Positions 51,283 to 61,048 of a DNA stretch of 64,000 bases are shown piece after piece. The translations under genes were made by a program, and so were the position numbers. Source of the DNA: Thiohalorhabdus denitrificans (GTDB lineage: Bacteria > Pseudomonadota > Gammaproteobacteria > Thiohalorhabdales > Thiohalorhabdaceae); NCBI RefSeq assembly GCF_001399755.1, contig NZ_LJCP01000010.1:186001-250000 (forward strand). Direction: 5' to 3'. How positions within the stretch are numbered: the stretch's first letter is position 1; every line of letters begins with the position of its first letter. A model generated the notes under the pieces. It did not search any database. It was not told where the DNA came from and saw only the letters and a program-made list of their open reading frames with translations.

Positions 51283-53670
51283 ATGTTTCGATCACCACGG
51301 GGTAGCCTAGGCGGTATGCGTGTGCCCCTTCTTCGTGACAGTCTCGCCATTGTCCTGCTGGTGGCGGCGGGCTTCGCCACCCTGGCCCTGCTGACCTACC
51401 ATCCCGCGGACCCCAGCTGGTCCATAGCCGGTGGCTCCGAGGTACGCAACGCCGGCGGCCCGGTGGGAGCTTATCTGGCCGATGTGCTGTACCGTTTTCT
51501 CGGACTGGGGGCCTACCTCCTGGTGGCCGCGGTGGTGCTACAGGGGGGGAGGCACTTGCTCGGCCGTTGGGATCGTCGGCAGGCCGCCATCCAGTGGGTC
51601 GGGACCCTGGCCGTTCTCCCCGCGGTCGCGTCCCTGCTGCAGCTCCTCTGGCCGGATCCCTATCCCTGGCTCGGGGATACCGGTGCGGGGGGCATTCTGG
51701 GGATGCTGTTGACCTCCTTCCTGGTTCCCTACCTCAATGTGCCCGGGGCCGGCCTTACCCTCGCGGGCCTGCTGATTCTCGGGCTCACGGCGGCCTCGGG
51801 CCGGTCCTGGCTGGAGGTCCTGGAGACCACCGGGCGGGCCACCGTGGGCCTGGGCCGGGGCGTGAACCGTTCCCTCCGTCGAACCGGGCGGGCCCTGGGA
51901 AGGGCCGGAAGGCGCATGGCCGGCGGCCTGCGGCGCCGGCCCCGCCTCTACGGTAGCCCCCGTCCACCCCGGGCGGTGGAGTCCGGTCCCGCCCGGACCC
52001 CCGACCCGGGTCCCCCGGCCGACGAGGCGGTGGAGCCCGCCCCGCGCGTCCTCGACGAACCCCCGGCCCTCGAATCCCTGGAGGCCGAATCCGTTCCGGA
52101 GGAGATGCCGGACCCCGAGGCGCCGCCAGCATCGCCCAAGCAGAAGAAGAAGGCGAAGAAGGCCGCCGGCAAGGCCGCCAAGGGCACGCCGGCATCGCCC
52201 TATCCCGCCGTCGATCTTCTCGATGCCACTACCGGCGGTGGGGCACGGAACTCCGAGGAAGGCCTCGACGAACAGGCCCGGCTGCTGGAGGAACGGCTGG
52301 CGGACTTCAACGTCTCCGCCACCGTGACCGAATACCATTCGGGGCCCGTGGTAACCCGCTTCGAGCTCGAGCTGGCCCCCGGGACCAAGGTCAGCAAGGT
52401 CACCAACCTGGCCAAGGACCTGGCCCGGAGCCTGGCCGTACAGAGCGTGCGGGTGGTGGAGAATGTCCCGGGCAAGCCGGTGATCGGCCTGGAGGTGCCG
52501 CGCGCCAAGCGGGAGATGGTGCGGATCCGGGAGATCATCGAATCCGACGCTTTCCAGGACGCCAAATCGCCCCTGACCCTTGCCCTCGGTACCGACATCG
52601 CGGGTGCCCCGGTGGTCACCGACCTGGGCGCCATGCCGCACCTGCTGGTGGCCGGGACCACCGGCGCGGGCAAATCCGTGGGCATCAACTCCATGCTTTT
52701 GTCCCTGGTCTACAAGGCCTCCGCCGAGGACGTCCGGCTGATCCTCGTGGACCCGAAGATGCTGGAGCTCTCGGTCTACGACGGCATCCCGCACCTGCTT
52801 GCGCCGGTGGTCACCGACATGAGCGAGGCGGCCAACGCCTTCAAGTGGTGCATCGCCGAGATGGAGCGGCGCTTCCAGCTCATGGCCCACGTGGGGGTGC
52901 GGTCCCTGGCGGCCTACAACCAGCGCATCCGCGACGCCAAGGAGGCGGGGGACCCGTTGCGCGGCCCCTCCACCGACGGCGTCCACGAAGGGCCCGAGCT
53001 CGAGCCGCAGCCCTGGATCGTTGTGGTGGTGGACGAGCTGGCGGATCTCATGATGGTGGCGGGCAAGCAGGTGGAGGAGTCCATCACCCGGCTGGCCCAG
53101 AAGGCCCGCGCCGCCGGCATCCATCTGATCCTGGCCACTCAGCGCCCCTCCGTGGACGTCCTCACCGGGCTGATCAAGGCTAACATCCCGGCGCGTATCT
53201 CCTTCCAGGTGAACCAGCGGGTGGATTCGCGCACCATCCTCGACCAGGGCGGGGCCGAGCAGCTCCTCGGCAAGGGGGACATGCTGTTCTTCCCGGCCTC
53301 CTACAGCGCGCCCCGCCGGGTTCACGGCGCGTTCGTGGAGGACGAGGAGGTGGAGCGGGTGGTGAGCCACCTCAAAGCGGTTGGGGTTCCCGAGTACGAC
53401 GAGGCGGTCCTGGCCGACCCCGACGAAGGCACCGTCGTCGGAGAGGAGGGCGGGGCGGAGGACGCCGAGACCGACCCGCTCTACGACCAGGCGGTGCAGA
53501 TCGTCACCGAGTCCCGCCGGGCCTCCATCTCCAACGTGCAAAGGCGCCTGCGGGTGGGCTACAATCGTGCGGCGCGGCTCATCGACGCCATGGAACGATC
53601 CGGCGTGGTGGGGCCGCAGCAGTCCAACGGCAGTCGGGAGGTTCTGGCCCCGCCCCCGGTGGAGGGCTGA
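51283..53670 (+). CDS. ftsK: DNA translocase FtsK
   Basis: A 795-residue divisome translocase. Four N-terminal membrane helices (SLAIVLLVAAGFATLALLTY onward) are followed by a proline/acidic linker and the motor: Walker A AGTTGAGKSVGIN (K464), VVVVDELADLMM, and QRPSVDVLTG. The gamma domain at the end (YDQAVQIVTESRRASISNVQ; YNRAARLIDAMERSGVVGP) binds KOPS sites and XerD. The linker is shorter than in E. coli, a common form. The ATG at 51283 is used; an in-frame ATG at 51316 would also start before the first helix. A TGTCCGT/ACGGACA hairpin at 51250-51270 separates it from the CheA gene. Confidence 0.95.
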   Translation: MFRSPRGSLGGMRVPLLRDSLAIVLLVAAGFATLALLTYHPADPSWSIAGGSEVRNAGGPVGAYLADVLYRFLGLGAYLLVAAVVLQGGRHLLGRWDRRQAAIQWVGTLAVLPAVASLLQLLWPDPYPWLGDTGAGGILGMLLTSFLVPYLNVPGAGLTLAGLLILGLTAASGRSWLEVLETTGRATVGLGRGVNRSLRRTGRALGRAGRRMAGGLRRRPRLYGSPRPPRAVESGPARTPDPGPPADEAVEPAPRVLDEPPALESLEAESVPEEMPDPEAPPASPKQKKKAKKAAGKAAKGTPASPYPAVDLLDATTGGGARNSEEGLDEQARLLEERLADFNVSATVTEYHSGPVVTRFELELAPGTKVSKVTNLAKDLARSLAVQSVRVVENVPGKPVIGLEVPRAKREMVRIREIIESDAFQDAKSPLTLALGTDIAGAPVVTDLGAMPHLLVAGTTGAGKSVGINSMLLSLVYKASAEDVRLILVDPKMLELSVYDGIPHLLAPVVTDMSEAANAFKWCIAEMERRFQLMAHVGVRSLAAYNQRIRDAKEAGDPLRGPSTDGVHEGPELEPQPWIVVVVDELADLMMVAGKQVEESITRLAQKARAAGIHLILATQRPSVDVLTGLIKANIPARISFQVNQRVDSRTILDQGGAEQLLGKGDMLFFPASYSAPRRVHGAFVEDEEVERVVSHLKAVGVPEYDEAVLADPDEGTVVGEEGGAEDAETDPLYDQAVQIVTESRRASISNVQRRLRVGYNRAARLIDAMERSGVVGPQQSNGSREVLAPPPVEG

Positions 53671-53727
53671 CCCCGGCCGCTCGCCATCCCTCACTATGCC
53701 CCAGGAGGCACAGGCATCCTTCCCGTT

Positions 53728-54399
53728 ATGGCTGGTTTCCGAGGATCATTACGGCACGCGGCCGGTGCCCTGATGGCGGCCTTTCTAACCACCCCCCTGC
53801 CGGCCTCCGCCGATGCCCCGTCGGGCCTGGAGCGCCTGGAGCGGTTCTACGAGGAGACGCGCTCCCTGCGGGCCGATTTCAGCCAGGAGGTGGCGGGTCC
53901 CGAGGGAGAGGTTCAGGAGCGCAGCCAGGGGGAGGTGTGGATCGAGCGGCCCGACCGGTTCCGCTGGGACTATAGCGAGCCCTATCCCCAAAAGATCGTC
54001 GCCGACGGGGAAACGGTCCAGTTCTACGACCCCGAGATGGAGCAGGTCACCGTCCGGGATTTCACCCAGGGTCTGGGACATACCCCGAGCAGCGTCCTGT
54101 CGGGAAGCGGGGACCTGAGCCGCCAGTTCGAGATTCGTGAGGGCGGCAGGAAGGACGGCTTGGCCTGGGTGGAGCTGATCCCCCGTGACCGGGAGCAAGC
54201 GGGCTTCCGCTCGGCCCGGGTAGGATTGGCGGCGGATCCGGTGCGGCTGCGGGAGTTCGTTTTCACCGACCCCTTCGATAACCGGACCCGGCTCCAGTTC
54301 GAGAACATCCGCGTGAATCCCGCACTCGATGCGGATCTGTTCAATTTCCAGCCGCCTCCCGGCACCGATGTGCTCGGCGGAGGCGGACGTAACGGATGA
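53728..54399 (+). CDS. lolA: Outer-membrane lipoprotein carrier protein LolA
   Basis: Periplasmic chaperone of 223 residues that ferries lipoproteins from LolCDE to LolB. A signal peptide (AAGALMAAFLTTPLPASADA) is followed by the LolA pattern SLRADFSQEVAGP, GEVWIERPDRFRWDYSEPYP and VADGETVQFYDPEMEQVTV. Its position directly after ftsK and before rarA is conserved. An in-frame ATG at 53773 is possible, but the 53728 start gives the complete signal peptide. It overlaps the FadL gene by four bases (ATGA). Confidence 0.9.
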   Translation: MAGFRGSLRHAAGALMAAFLTTPLPASADAPSGLERLERFYEETRSLRADFSQEVAGPEGEVQERSQGEVWIERPDRFRWDYSEPYPQKIVADGETVQFYDPEMEQVTVRDFTQGLGHTPSSVLSGSGDLSRQFEIREGGRKDGLAWVELIPRDREQAGFRSARVGLAADPVRLREFVFTDPFDNRTRLQFENIRVNPALDADLFNFQPPPGTDVLGGGGRNG

Positions 54400-55568
54400 A
54401 CCTATTCATGCAGCAGCTAGTTCCAGGCAAGGCCCACCCATCGAGGGGGGCGATCCGGCACGGGCTACCCCTTCTGGTCCTTAGCATGTCCGCCGCCTCG
54501 GCCTCGGCCACGGGGTTCAAGGAAGGCAGCCGTTCCGCCGAGGGCCTGGGGGTGGCCAACGCCCTCGGGGCCGATGCCGAGCACGTGAGCAGCATGGCCT
54601 ACAACCCGGCGGCCCTGGCCTTCCAGGACGGCCGGCACGTCCAGGCTTCCCTCACCCGGCCCTATATGAAGATGGAGGCCCCCGCGAGCGGCAATAGCCG
54701 ACCGGACACCACCCTCTATCCGAGCAGCCTGTACGCCACCTACCGCAGCCCCGCCTCCGCCTTCGGGCTGGGCCTGGCCGTGGACCGGCCTTACCGCATG
54801 GACAGCGAATGGGACTTCGGGGAGGCAGATGCCGCCACCCGGACCGAGCTGGACCTGGTGGACGTCAATCCCACGGTTTCCTACCGGCTGCGGCCCGACC
54901 TGGCCCTGTCCGTGGGGGCCGACTACTACCGTGCCCTGGACTTCGAGTACTCCTCCGTGGCCTCCGATGGGAGCAGCGAGGTGGTCCGCACCGGCGACGG
55001 CGACGCCTGGGGCGGAACGGTGGGCCTCATGTTCTGGCGGGAGTCCTGGTCCCTGGCCGCCACCTTTTCCAGCGGGGCGGATCTGACCCTGGCGGGGGAC
55101 AACCTGGAGGACTACGATTTCCGCCTACCTTCCGAGGCCCGCATCGGCTTCAAATACCGGCCCTCACTGCGCTGGTCCGTGCATCTGGATGCGGTGCGCA
55201 CGGGGTGGGATGAATACGACGGCCTGGAGGGCGTGGACCCCACTGGCAAGGACTGGGACGCCACGGTTGGCTACAAGGCCGGGGCGATCGCCCGTCTTTC
55301 GGACCGCTCGGAGATCCGCTTCGGCTATTCCTACCAGCCCGACCCCAAGGACGACACCACCTTCGACCCCCGCTCGCCGAGCGGCGACGAGCACCTGTTG
55401 ACGGTTGGCGGCGGGTGGCGGGGGAAGAACCTGACCATGGATGTTGCCTACACCTACGCCATCTCGCCCTCCCGGCATGTGGACGGGGCAGCGGTGGGCG
55501 CCTATGACGGCCGGCACCGCACCAACGCCCAGTACCTGATGTTCTCCCTGGGCTGGTCCAACTTCTAG
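54396..55568 (+). CDS. FadL/TodX-family outer-membrane transporter
   Basis: A 390-residue barrel for long-chain fatty acids or other hydrophobic compounds. After the signal peptide (LPLLVLSMSAASASA) comes the plug-like N-terminal TGFKEGSRSAEGLGVANALG with SSMAYNPAALAF, the N-P-A motif of FadL. Strands follow to a terminal aromatic F (MFSLGWSNF), as needed for BamA recognition. It is inserted between lolA and rarA, which are adjacent in E. coli. Cargo cannot be deduced. Confidence 0.87.
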   Translation: MNLFMQQLVPGKAHPSRGAIRHGLPLLVLSMSAASASATGFKEGSRSAEGLGVANALGADAEHVSSMAYNPAALAFQDGRHVQASLTRPYMKMEAPASGNSRPDTTLYPSSLYATYRSPASAFGLGLAVDRPYRMDSEWDFGEADAATRTELDLVDVNPTVSYRLRPDLALSVGADYYRALDFEYSSVASDGSSEVVRTGDGDAWGGTVGLMFWRESWSLAATFSSGADLTLAGDNLEDYDFRLPSEARIGFKYRPSLRWSVHLDAVRTGWDEYDGLEGVDPTGKDWDATVGYKAGAIARLSDRSEIRFGYSYQPDPKDDTTFDPRSPSGDEHLLTVGGGWRGKNLTMDVAYTYAISPSRHVDGAAVGAYDGRHRTNAQYLMFSLGWSNF

Positions 55569-55575
55569 GCCTGGC

Positions 55576-56937
55576 ATGAGCGAGCCGGACCTGTTCAGCG
55601 CCGCCGGGGGGGACGATCCCGGCCGGCCACTGGCCGACCGGCTCCGGCCCCGGACCCTGGAGGAATTCGTCGGCCAGGAGCACCTCCTGGGGGAGGGCAT
55701 GCCCCTGCGCCGGGCCATCGAATCCGATCGCCTCCATTCCATGATCTTCTGGGGCCCGCCCGGCACCGGCAAGACCACCCTGGCCCGCATCGTCGCGGAG
55801 CGCACCGGCTACGCCTTCCTGCAGATCTCCGCGGTGTTCTCGGGGGTCAAGGACATCCGCGCCGCCATCGACCAGGCCCGCCGTGAACGCCAGGAGCAGG
55901 GCCGCCCGGCGGTGCTGTTCGTGGACGAGGTGCACCGCTTCAACAAGGCCCAGCTCGACGGCTTCCTGCCCGCGGTGGAGGACGGCACCGTCACCCTGAT
56001 CGGCGCCACCACCGAGAACCCCTCCTTCGAGCTCAACGCCGCGCTGCTGTCCCGGTGCCGGGTCTACGTGCTGAAGGCCCTGCAAACCGGGGACCTGCGG
56101 CGCATGCTGGAACGGGCCCTGGCGGACACCGAACGCGGCCTGGGCGCCTGGGATGTCCAGGTCGGCGAGGAGGAGCTGGACCTCCTGGCCGCCGCGGCGG
56201 ACGGCGACGCCCGGCGTGCCCTGACCCTGCTGGAGCTCGGGGTGGAGACCGCGCGCGCCGCTGGCGAGGAGCCGGTGCGAGTGGACCGGGAGACGGTGGA
56301 GGCGGTGGCCGGTGGCCGGGTGCGGCGCTACGACAAGGCCGGCGACCAGCACTACGATCTGATCTCCGCCCTGCACAAGTCCATCCGCGGCAGCGACCCC
56401 GACGGCGCCGTCTACTGGCTGACCCGCATGCTCGATGGCGGCGACGATCCCCTCTACATCGCTCGCCGGCTGGTGCGCATCGCCTCCGAGGACGTGGGCA
56501 ACGCCGACCCGCGCGCCCTGCAGGTGACCCTCAACGCCCGCGACGCCTACGACTTCCTCGGCACCCCGGAAGGGGAGCTGGCCCTGGCCCAGGCCGCCAT
56601 CTACCTGGCGGTGGCCCCCAAGTCCAACGCCGCCTACCGCGCTTTCAACGAAGCAGCCGCGGAGGTGGAGGCCAGCGGCAGCCTGGAGGTGCCCCACCAC
56701 ATCCGCAACGCCCCCACCCGGCTCATGAAGAAGCTGGGTTACGGCGAGGGCTACCAGTACGACCACGACCACGAAGGGGGCGTGGCCCCCGAGCAGACCT
56801 TCCTCCCCGAGGAGCTGGCGGAGCGGGTCTATTACCGGCCCACGGATCGGGGGCTGGAGGGCCGCATCCGCGAGCGCGTGGAGGAGGTGCAACGTAAGCG
56901 GCGGGACGGGGGGCGTAGGGAGAATGAGAACGAATAG
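55576..56937 (+). CDS. rarA: Replication-associated recombination protein A
   Basis: AAA+ ATPase of 453 residues (also called MgsA) acting at stalled forks. Walker A GPPGTGKTTLARIVA, Walker B VLFVDEVHRFNKAQLDG and the sensor GATTENPSFELN are present; the C-terminal tetramerisation domain includes YWLTRMLDGGDDPLYIARRL. It starts eight bases after the fadL-like gene. The tail is charged and low-complexity. In E. coli serS follows directly; here a repeat element and three helicase genes intervene. Confidence 0.93.
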   Translation: MSEPDLFSAAGGDDPGRPLADRLRPRTLEEFVGQEHLLGEGMPLRRAIESDRLHSMIFWGPPGTGKTTLARIVAERTGYAFLQISAVFSGVKDIRAAIDQARRERQEQGRPAVLFVDEVHRFNKAQLDGFLPAVEDGTVTLIGATTENPSFELNAALLSRCRVYVLKALQTGDLRRMLERALADTERGLGAWDVQVGEEELDLLAAAADGDARRALTLLELGVETARAAGEEPVRVDRETVEAVAGGRVRRYDKAGDQHYDLISALHKSIRGSDPDGAVYWLTRMLDGGDDPLYIARRLVRIASEDVGNADPRALQVTLNARDAYDFLGTPEGELALAQAAIYLAVAPKSNAAYRAFNEAAAEVEASGSLEVPHHIRNAPTRLMKKLGYGEGYQYDHDHEGGVAPEQTFLPEELAERVYYRPTDRGLEGRIRERVEEVQRKRRDGGRRENENE

Positions 56938-56997
56938 AGAGCTTAAGGGCTTACCTACAACCGGGTTCGCGTAGAACCGCGCAGGCGGGAAAGCTGT

Positions 56998-57306
56998 AAC
57001 CGCAGAAACGCGGAGGGCGCGGAGAACGGCAAGGGATAACCACGGAGCGGCCGGAGGCCACGCGGAAAGGCCTGGCTGGACTTGGCTTCCGGTACCGGCG
57101 GGCGGGGAGGCCGCTTCGTGGTAGAGCATTTGCCGGAACCTAAATACGCAGCCCGCCACAGCCCGGAACTGCACGCCGCTAGAGGGCTCCCGCCCATATC
57201 TCGTCCGGGACGTGGTCTTGCGTTCTCCTCCGTCGTGCTCCGTGACCTCCGTAGTAAGGAAAGCCTTTACTGTCTGTTTTCTCTGCGCCCTCCGCGTCCC
57301 TGCGGT
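56998..57306. repeat. 309-bp element with inverted ends (palindromic intergenic repeat or MITE-like)
   Basis: The left end (56999-57026, ACCGCAGAAACGCGGAGG...) and the right end (57279-57306) are inverted copies matching at 25 of 28 positions. Inside, related sequence blocks with CACGGAG and CTCCGTG (at about 57040 and 57230-57250) extend the symmetry. The ends look like the GCAGAG-GACGCAGAG/CTCTGCGTCC intergenic repeats found in many Proteobacteria. No transposase or supported gene lies within. It occupies the whole rarA-hrpB gap (56938-57326), and no target-site duplication could be confirmed by eye. Confidence 0.65.
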
Positions 57307-57326
57307 GAAACCCCGCATGGCCGGGG

Positions 57327-59660
57327 TCAGGACACCGGCACCAACCGGGAGCCGTCGCGGTACTGCACCTTCCAGCCCTGCCAGGCGGGCAGCTCGCTGC
57401 GCTTGGGCACCGTGGTGCGGCGCCCCCCCACCTTCTCCACGGTGACCCGCTTGCGCCGGGGCTCGTAGTGGGCCACGGCGTCGATCCCCTCCAGGGTCAG
57501 CCGGCGCGGGTAGTGTCGATCGAAGCGGGGACGCTCCCATTCGGGGATGCCTTCGAAGGCGAGGTCTCCGGCCTCCACCAGCTCAAGGTCGGCGCCCCGC
57601 TCCACGCCCAGTCCCTCCAGGCGCTCAACCAGCCACCGGCGGGGCTCCGGGGCTTCCTCCCCCTCGCCGAGGCCCAGGGCTATGTAGAGGTTCCAGGCCT
57701 CGATCTCTTCCCGGAGCCGTTCCCCCAGATCCCCCATGAGCTTGCCCTCCAGGATCAGGTCGGCCAGGGCCTCGCGGAGGGCCTCCCCCTCCGCCTCCAC
57801 CGTGTCCGAGGCGATGGTGCGTCCCGCGTAGAGGCGGCGGGCGGTGACCGTGACGGTCTCGCCGTCCCAGGCCGGTTCGTCGTGCGCCACGTCGCCGAGA
57901 CCTTGGCCCGCGAGAATCTCCAGGCCCACCGGCGCCATGCAGGTGCCGAGGTTGAGGGTCTTGGTGGTGCCTTTGCCGGGAATGCTGTGCTGATCGAAGA
58001 CCACCGCCGCCTCGGCATCCTCCGGGAAGCGCGATTCCTCCGCGGGCTGGATCTCGGTGTGGCCGTTGCCCAGGGCGCTGCGCCGCTTGGCGCGGCGCAC
58101 ATAGGCGAGCTCGGGCGCGGCGGCCAAGGCGGCCGCCAGCAGGGCCTCGCGGGGCAGCGGGGCGTCGGGGCTGCGCTCCGGCAGGTCCAGCGCCCGGCGC
58201 ACCTGGTCGGCCATGCGCCGGGCCTCGGCCAGCGCCCCGCGGTTGGCGGGCACGGCCTTCGGCGGATCGGCGCGCACCAGGCGGATGCGCGTGGCGGCGT
58301 CGCAGTGCTCGGGGGCCCAGTCCTGCAGGGCCTCCCATTCTTCCTCCTTGCGGAGGGGGCGCAGGAGCGCCCGATCGGCGCTCAGGGCCGCGGCGAGGTC
58401 GGTCATGGCCGCCCGGGTATCCGTATCGGGCATGGCCGTGATCAGGTGGGCGAACAGCGGGTCCAGGGGCAGGGGGAACAGGCGCCGGCCGTGCTCGGTG
58501 AGGTGGCCGGCATCGTCGATGGCGTCCATGGCGCGAAGGCGCTGCCAAGCGCGCTCCAGGGCGTGCTCGGGAAGGGGATCGGGGAATACCAGCTCGGTGA
58601 CCGGGGAGCCGCTGGCCGCGGCGGCGAGCAGCAGGTCGTCCAGCTCCTCCCGGGCCACCTCGGGCGGAGTGTAGTCCTCCAGGCGCGCCTCCCGGGCCCA
58701 CAGGCGCAGGCAGCGTCCCGGACCCAGGCGCCCGGCGCGGCCGGCGCGCTGGTCGGCGGCGGCCTGGGAGATGGCCTGCAGGCCCAGCACGGTGCGCCCG
58801 CCGCGGTGGTGGGTGCGCCGCTCCAGGCCGGAGTCCACCACCACACGGACCCCCGGCAGGGTCAGGGAGGTCTCGGCCACGTTGGTGGCCAGGATCACCC
58901 GCCGGTGCTCGGCGGTGCGCAGGGCCTTGTCCTGAACAGCGGTGTCCACCCCGGCGTGGAGGGGGATCACCTCCGTGTCCGTGCCGGACAGGGCCTGCTC
59001 CGCCGCCCGGATCTCGCCCCGGCCGGGCAGGAACACCAGGATGTCCCCCTCGTCGGTCTCCTGGAGCATGCGCCGAACGGCCTTGGCCACGCGCTGCTCC
59101 AGGTGTTTGGTGGAAGGCAGCGACGGCTCCCCGCCGTAGGCGATGTCCACCGGGTGGGTGCGGCCCTCCGCCTCCAGCCGGGTCCCTTCCAGGTAGCGGG
59201 CGAGGCGCCCCCCGGCCACGGTGGCGGAGGTGACCACCAGGCGGTGGCGGCCTGCGCCCTTGAGCAGCGCAGCCAGCAGGTCTGTGTCCCAGCGGCGCTC
59301 GTGGAATTCGTCCAGCACCACCGTGGCGTAGCCGGCCAGGCCGTCGGCGGCAAGCCAGCGCAGCGCCACGCCCGGAGTGACGAAGACGATGCGGGTGTCC
59401 GCGCCGTGCCGGGCGTCGAAGCGCACGGCGTAGCCGACCTCCGGGCCCACCTCCCCACCGCGCAGCTCGGCCACGTGCCGGGCCAGGGAACGCGCCGCCA
59501 TGCGGCGCGGCTCTACGATGAGGACCGGGCCCCGCTCGGCGCACCACAGGGGCAGGCGGGTGGACTTGCCGCTGCCGGTGGGTGCCTCCACCACCACGTG
59601 GCCGGCGGCCAGGGCGCCGTCGAACTCGTCCCGGAGCTTTTCGATGGGCAGTGCTTGCAT
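57327..59660 (-). CDS. hrpB: ATP-dependent helicase HrpB
   Basis: DEAH/RHA-family helicase of 777 residues, slightly short for the family (about 820). Walker A is EAPTGSGKSTRLPLW (K32), the motif II box is VVLDEFHERRWDTDLL, and NVAETSLTLPGVRVVVDSG plus QRAGRAGRLGPGRCLRLW form the second RecA domain. The C-terminal HrpB region ends with YDGSRLVPVS-like residues, so the protein is complete. The ATG at 59660 begins just before the helicase core. Cellular role poorly known. Confidence 0.92.
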   Translation of the reverse strand: MQALPIEKLRDEFDGALAAGHVVVEAPTGSGKSTRLPLWCAERGPVLIVEPRRMAARSLARHVAELRGGEVGPEVGYAVRFDARHGADTRIVFVTPGVALRWLAADGLAGYATVVLDEFHERRWDTDLLAALLKGAGRHRLVVTSATVAGGRLARYLEGTRLEAEGRTHPVDIAYGGEPSLPSTKHLEQRVAKAVRRMLQETDEGDILVFLPGRGEIRAAEQALSGTDTEVIPLHAGVDTAVQDKALRTAEHRRVILATNVAETSLTLPGVRVVVDSGLERRTHHRGGRTVLGLQAISQAAADQRAGRAGRLGPGRCLRLWAREARLEDYTPPEVAREELDDLLLAAAASGSPVTELVFPDPLPEHALERAWQRLRAMDAIDDAGHLTEHGRRLFPLPLDPLFAHLITAMPDTDTRAAMTDLAAALSADRALLRPLRKEEEWEALQDWAPEHCDAATRIRLVRADPPKAVPANRGALAEARRMADQVRRALDLPERSPDAPLPREALLAAALAAAPELAYVRRAKRRSALGNGHTEIQPAEESRFPEDAEAAVVFDQHSIPGKGTTKTLNLGTCMAPVGLEILAGQGLGDVAHDEPAWDGETVTVTARRLYAGRTIASDTVEAEGEALREALADLILEGKLMGDLGERLREEIEAWNLYIALGLGEGEEAPEPRRWLVERLEGLGVERGADLELVEAGDLAFEGIPEWERPRFDRHYPRRLTLEGIDAVAHYEPRRKRVTVEKVGGRRTTVPKRSELPAWQGWKVQYRDGSRLVPVS

Positions 59661-59734
59661 GGATCGCAGGGGCTGGTACTGGAGCGGGACAGGATAGCGC
59701 AGGGGAGGGGGGTGCGCCCAAGGGCCGGGAGCCA

Positions 59735-59775
59735 CAAAAAAACCGGCCTCCGATGCGGATGCATCGAAGGCCGGT
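59735..59775 (-). terminator. Rho-independent terminator of rhlE
   Basis: ACCGGCCTCCGATGC pairs with GCATCGAAGGCCGGT, with two mismatches, around a short loop. On the minus strand the stem is followed by seven T residues (the A-run at 59736-59742 on the plus strand). It lies 50 bases downstream of the rhlE stop. Confidence 0.88.
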
Positions 59776-59824
59776 CCGTGTCCTGCTTTACAGCCGAGGC
59801 CGCCCCGCGCGGCCTTGGGTGGGC

Positions 59825-61048
59825 CTAGGCCCGACGGCGGTCCTGGCCGCCGCGGCCCTGGCCGTTGCCACGACCCTGGCGGCCGTTGTTCGGGCCGTTG
59901 CGCCGGGGACCCGAGGAGGCCTTGGCGGTGGGCTCGAAGCCCTCCGCCACGCTGGCAGGGATCCGGCACTCCACGACCCGCTCGATGGCGTTCAGCTGCC
60001 GGCGCTCGTCGGCGCAGACCAGGGAGACCGCGTTGCCCTCGGCGCCGCCCCGGCCCGTGCGACCGATGCGGTGCACGTAGTCCTCGGCGTTGTCCGGAAG
60101 CTCGAAATTGACCACGTGGGGGAGGCTATCGATATCGAGGCCCCGGGCGGCCACATCGGTGGCCACCAGCGCCTGCACCTGGTTCCGCTTGAAGGAGGAG
60201 AGCGCTTTGGTGCGGGCGCCCTGGGTCTTGTCGCCGTGGATGGCGGTGGAGCGCACGCCCTCCCGCTCCAGGTGCTCGGCGAGCTTGTCGGCGCCGCGCT
60301 TGGTGCGGGTGAAGACCAGCACCTGACCCCAATCCTCGCTGTCGATGAGGTGGGTGAGCAGGTCCCGCTTGCGGTTGCCGTCCACCAGGTAGGCGGACTG
60401 GGTTACCCCCTCGGCGGCGGCGTTGGGGCGGGCCATCTCGATGCGCTCGGGATCGCTCAGGAAGCGCTCGGCCAGCTTGCGGATGGCCTTGGAGAAGGTG
60501 GCCGAGAACAGCAGGGTCTGGCGCTGGCTGGGCACGGCGCGCAGGATCTTCTCGATGGGCTGGATGAAGCCCATGTCCAGCATGCGGTCGGCCTCGTCGA
60601 GGACCACCGTCTCCACCTTGGAGAGGTCCACGGTGCCGCGCTCCATGTGGTCCATGAGGCGGCCGGGGGTGGCCACCAGCACGTCCACGCCGCGCTTCAG
60701 GGCGCCGATCTGCTTGCCGATGGGCATGCCGCCGTAGACGGCGGTGGTCCGAACCTTGGCCTGCTTGCCGTAGGTGCCGACGCTCTCAACCACCTGTCCC
60801 GCCAGCTCGCGGGTGGGGGTGAGCACGAGGACGCGCGGGGCGGATCCGCTCGGCCCGCCGAGATTATGCAGCATGGGCAGGGTGAAGGCGGCGGTCTTGC
60901 CGGTGCCCGTCTGGGCGGTGGCCATGACATCCTTGCCGGCCAGCACGGCGGGAATGGCCGCCGCCTGGATGGGGGTGGGCTCGCTGTAGCCCTGCGCCTC
61001 GACGGCGCTCAGAATCCCGGCGGAAAGACCGAGGGAAGAAAAGGACAT
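59825..61048 (-). CDS. rhlE: DEAD-box RNA helicase RhlE
   Basis: A 407-residue ATP-dependent RNA helicase. The Q motif YSEPTPIQAAAIP, Walker A ATAQTGTGKTAAF, DEAD box VVLDEADRMLDMGF, SAT (FSATF) and HRIGRTGRGG are all present. The C-terminal tail is basic and rich in G, R, N and Q, as in RhlE proteins that act on ribosome assembly and mRNA decay. A leader of about 250 bases precedes it. Confidence 0.92.
   Translation of the reverse strand: MSFSSLGLSAGILSAVEAQGYSEPTPIQAAAIPAVLAGKDVMATAQTGTGKTAAFTLPMLHNLGGPSGSAPRVLVLTPTRELAGQVVESVGTYGKQAKVRTTAVYGGMPIGKQIGALKRGVDVLVATPGRLMDHMERGTVDLSKVETVVLDEADRMLDMGFIQPIEKILRAVPSQRQTLLFSATFSKAIRKLAERFLSDPERIEMARPNAAAEGVTQSAYLVDGNRKRDLLTHLIDSEDWGQVLVFTRTKRGADKLAEHLEREGVRSTAIHGDKTQGARTKALSSFKRNQVQALVATDVAARGLDIDSLPHVVNFELPDNAEDYVHRIGRTGRGGAEGNAVSLVCADERRQLNAIERVVECRIPASVAEGFEPTAKASSGPRRNGPNNGRQGRGNGQGRGGQDRRRA

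Noticed and set aside
57468-59828. 786-codon open frame antisense to hrpB
   Set aside because: Same reason: helicase motifs are in the minus-strand frame.
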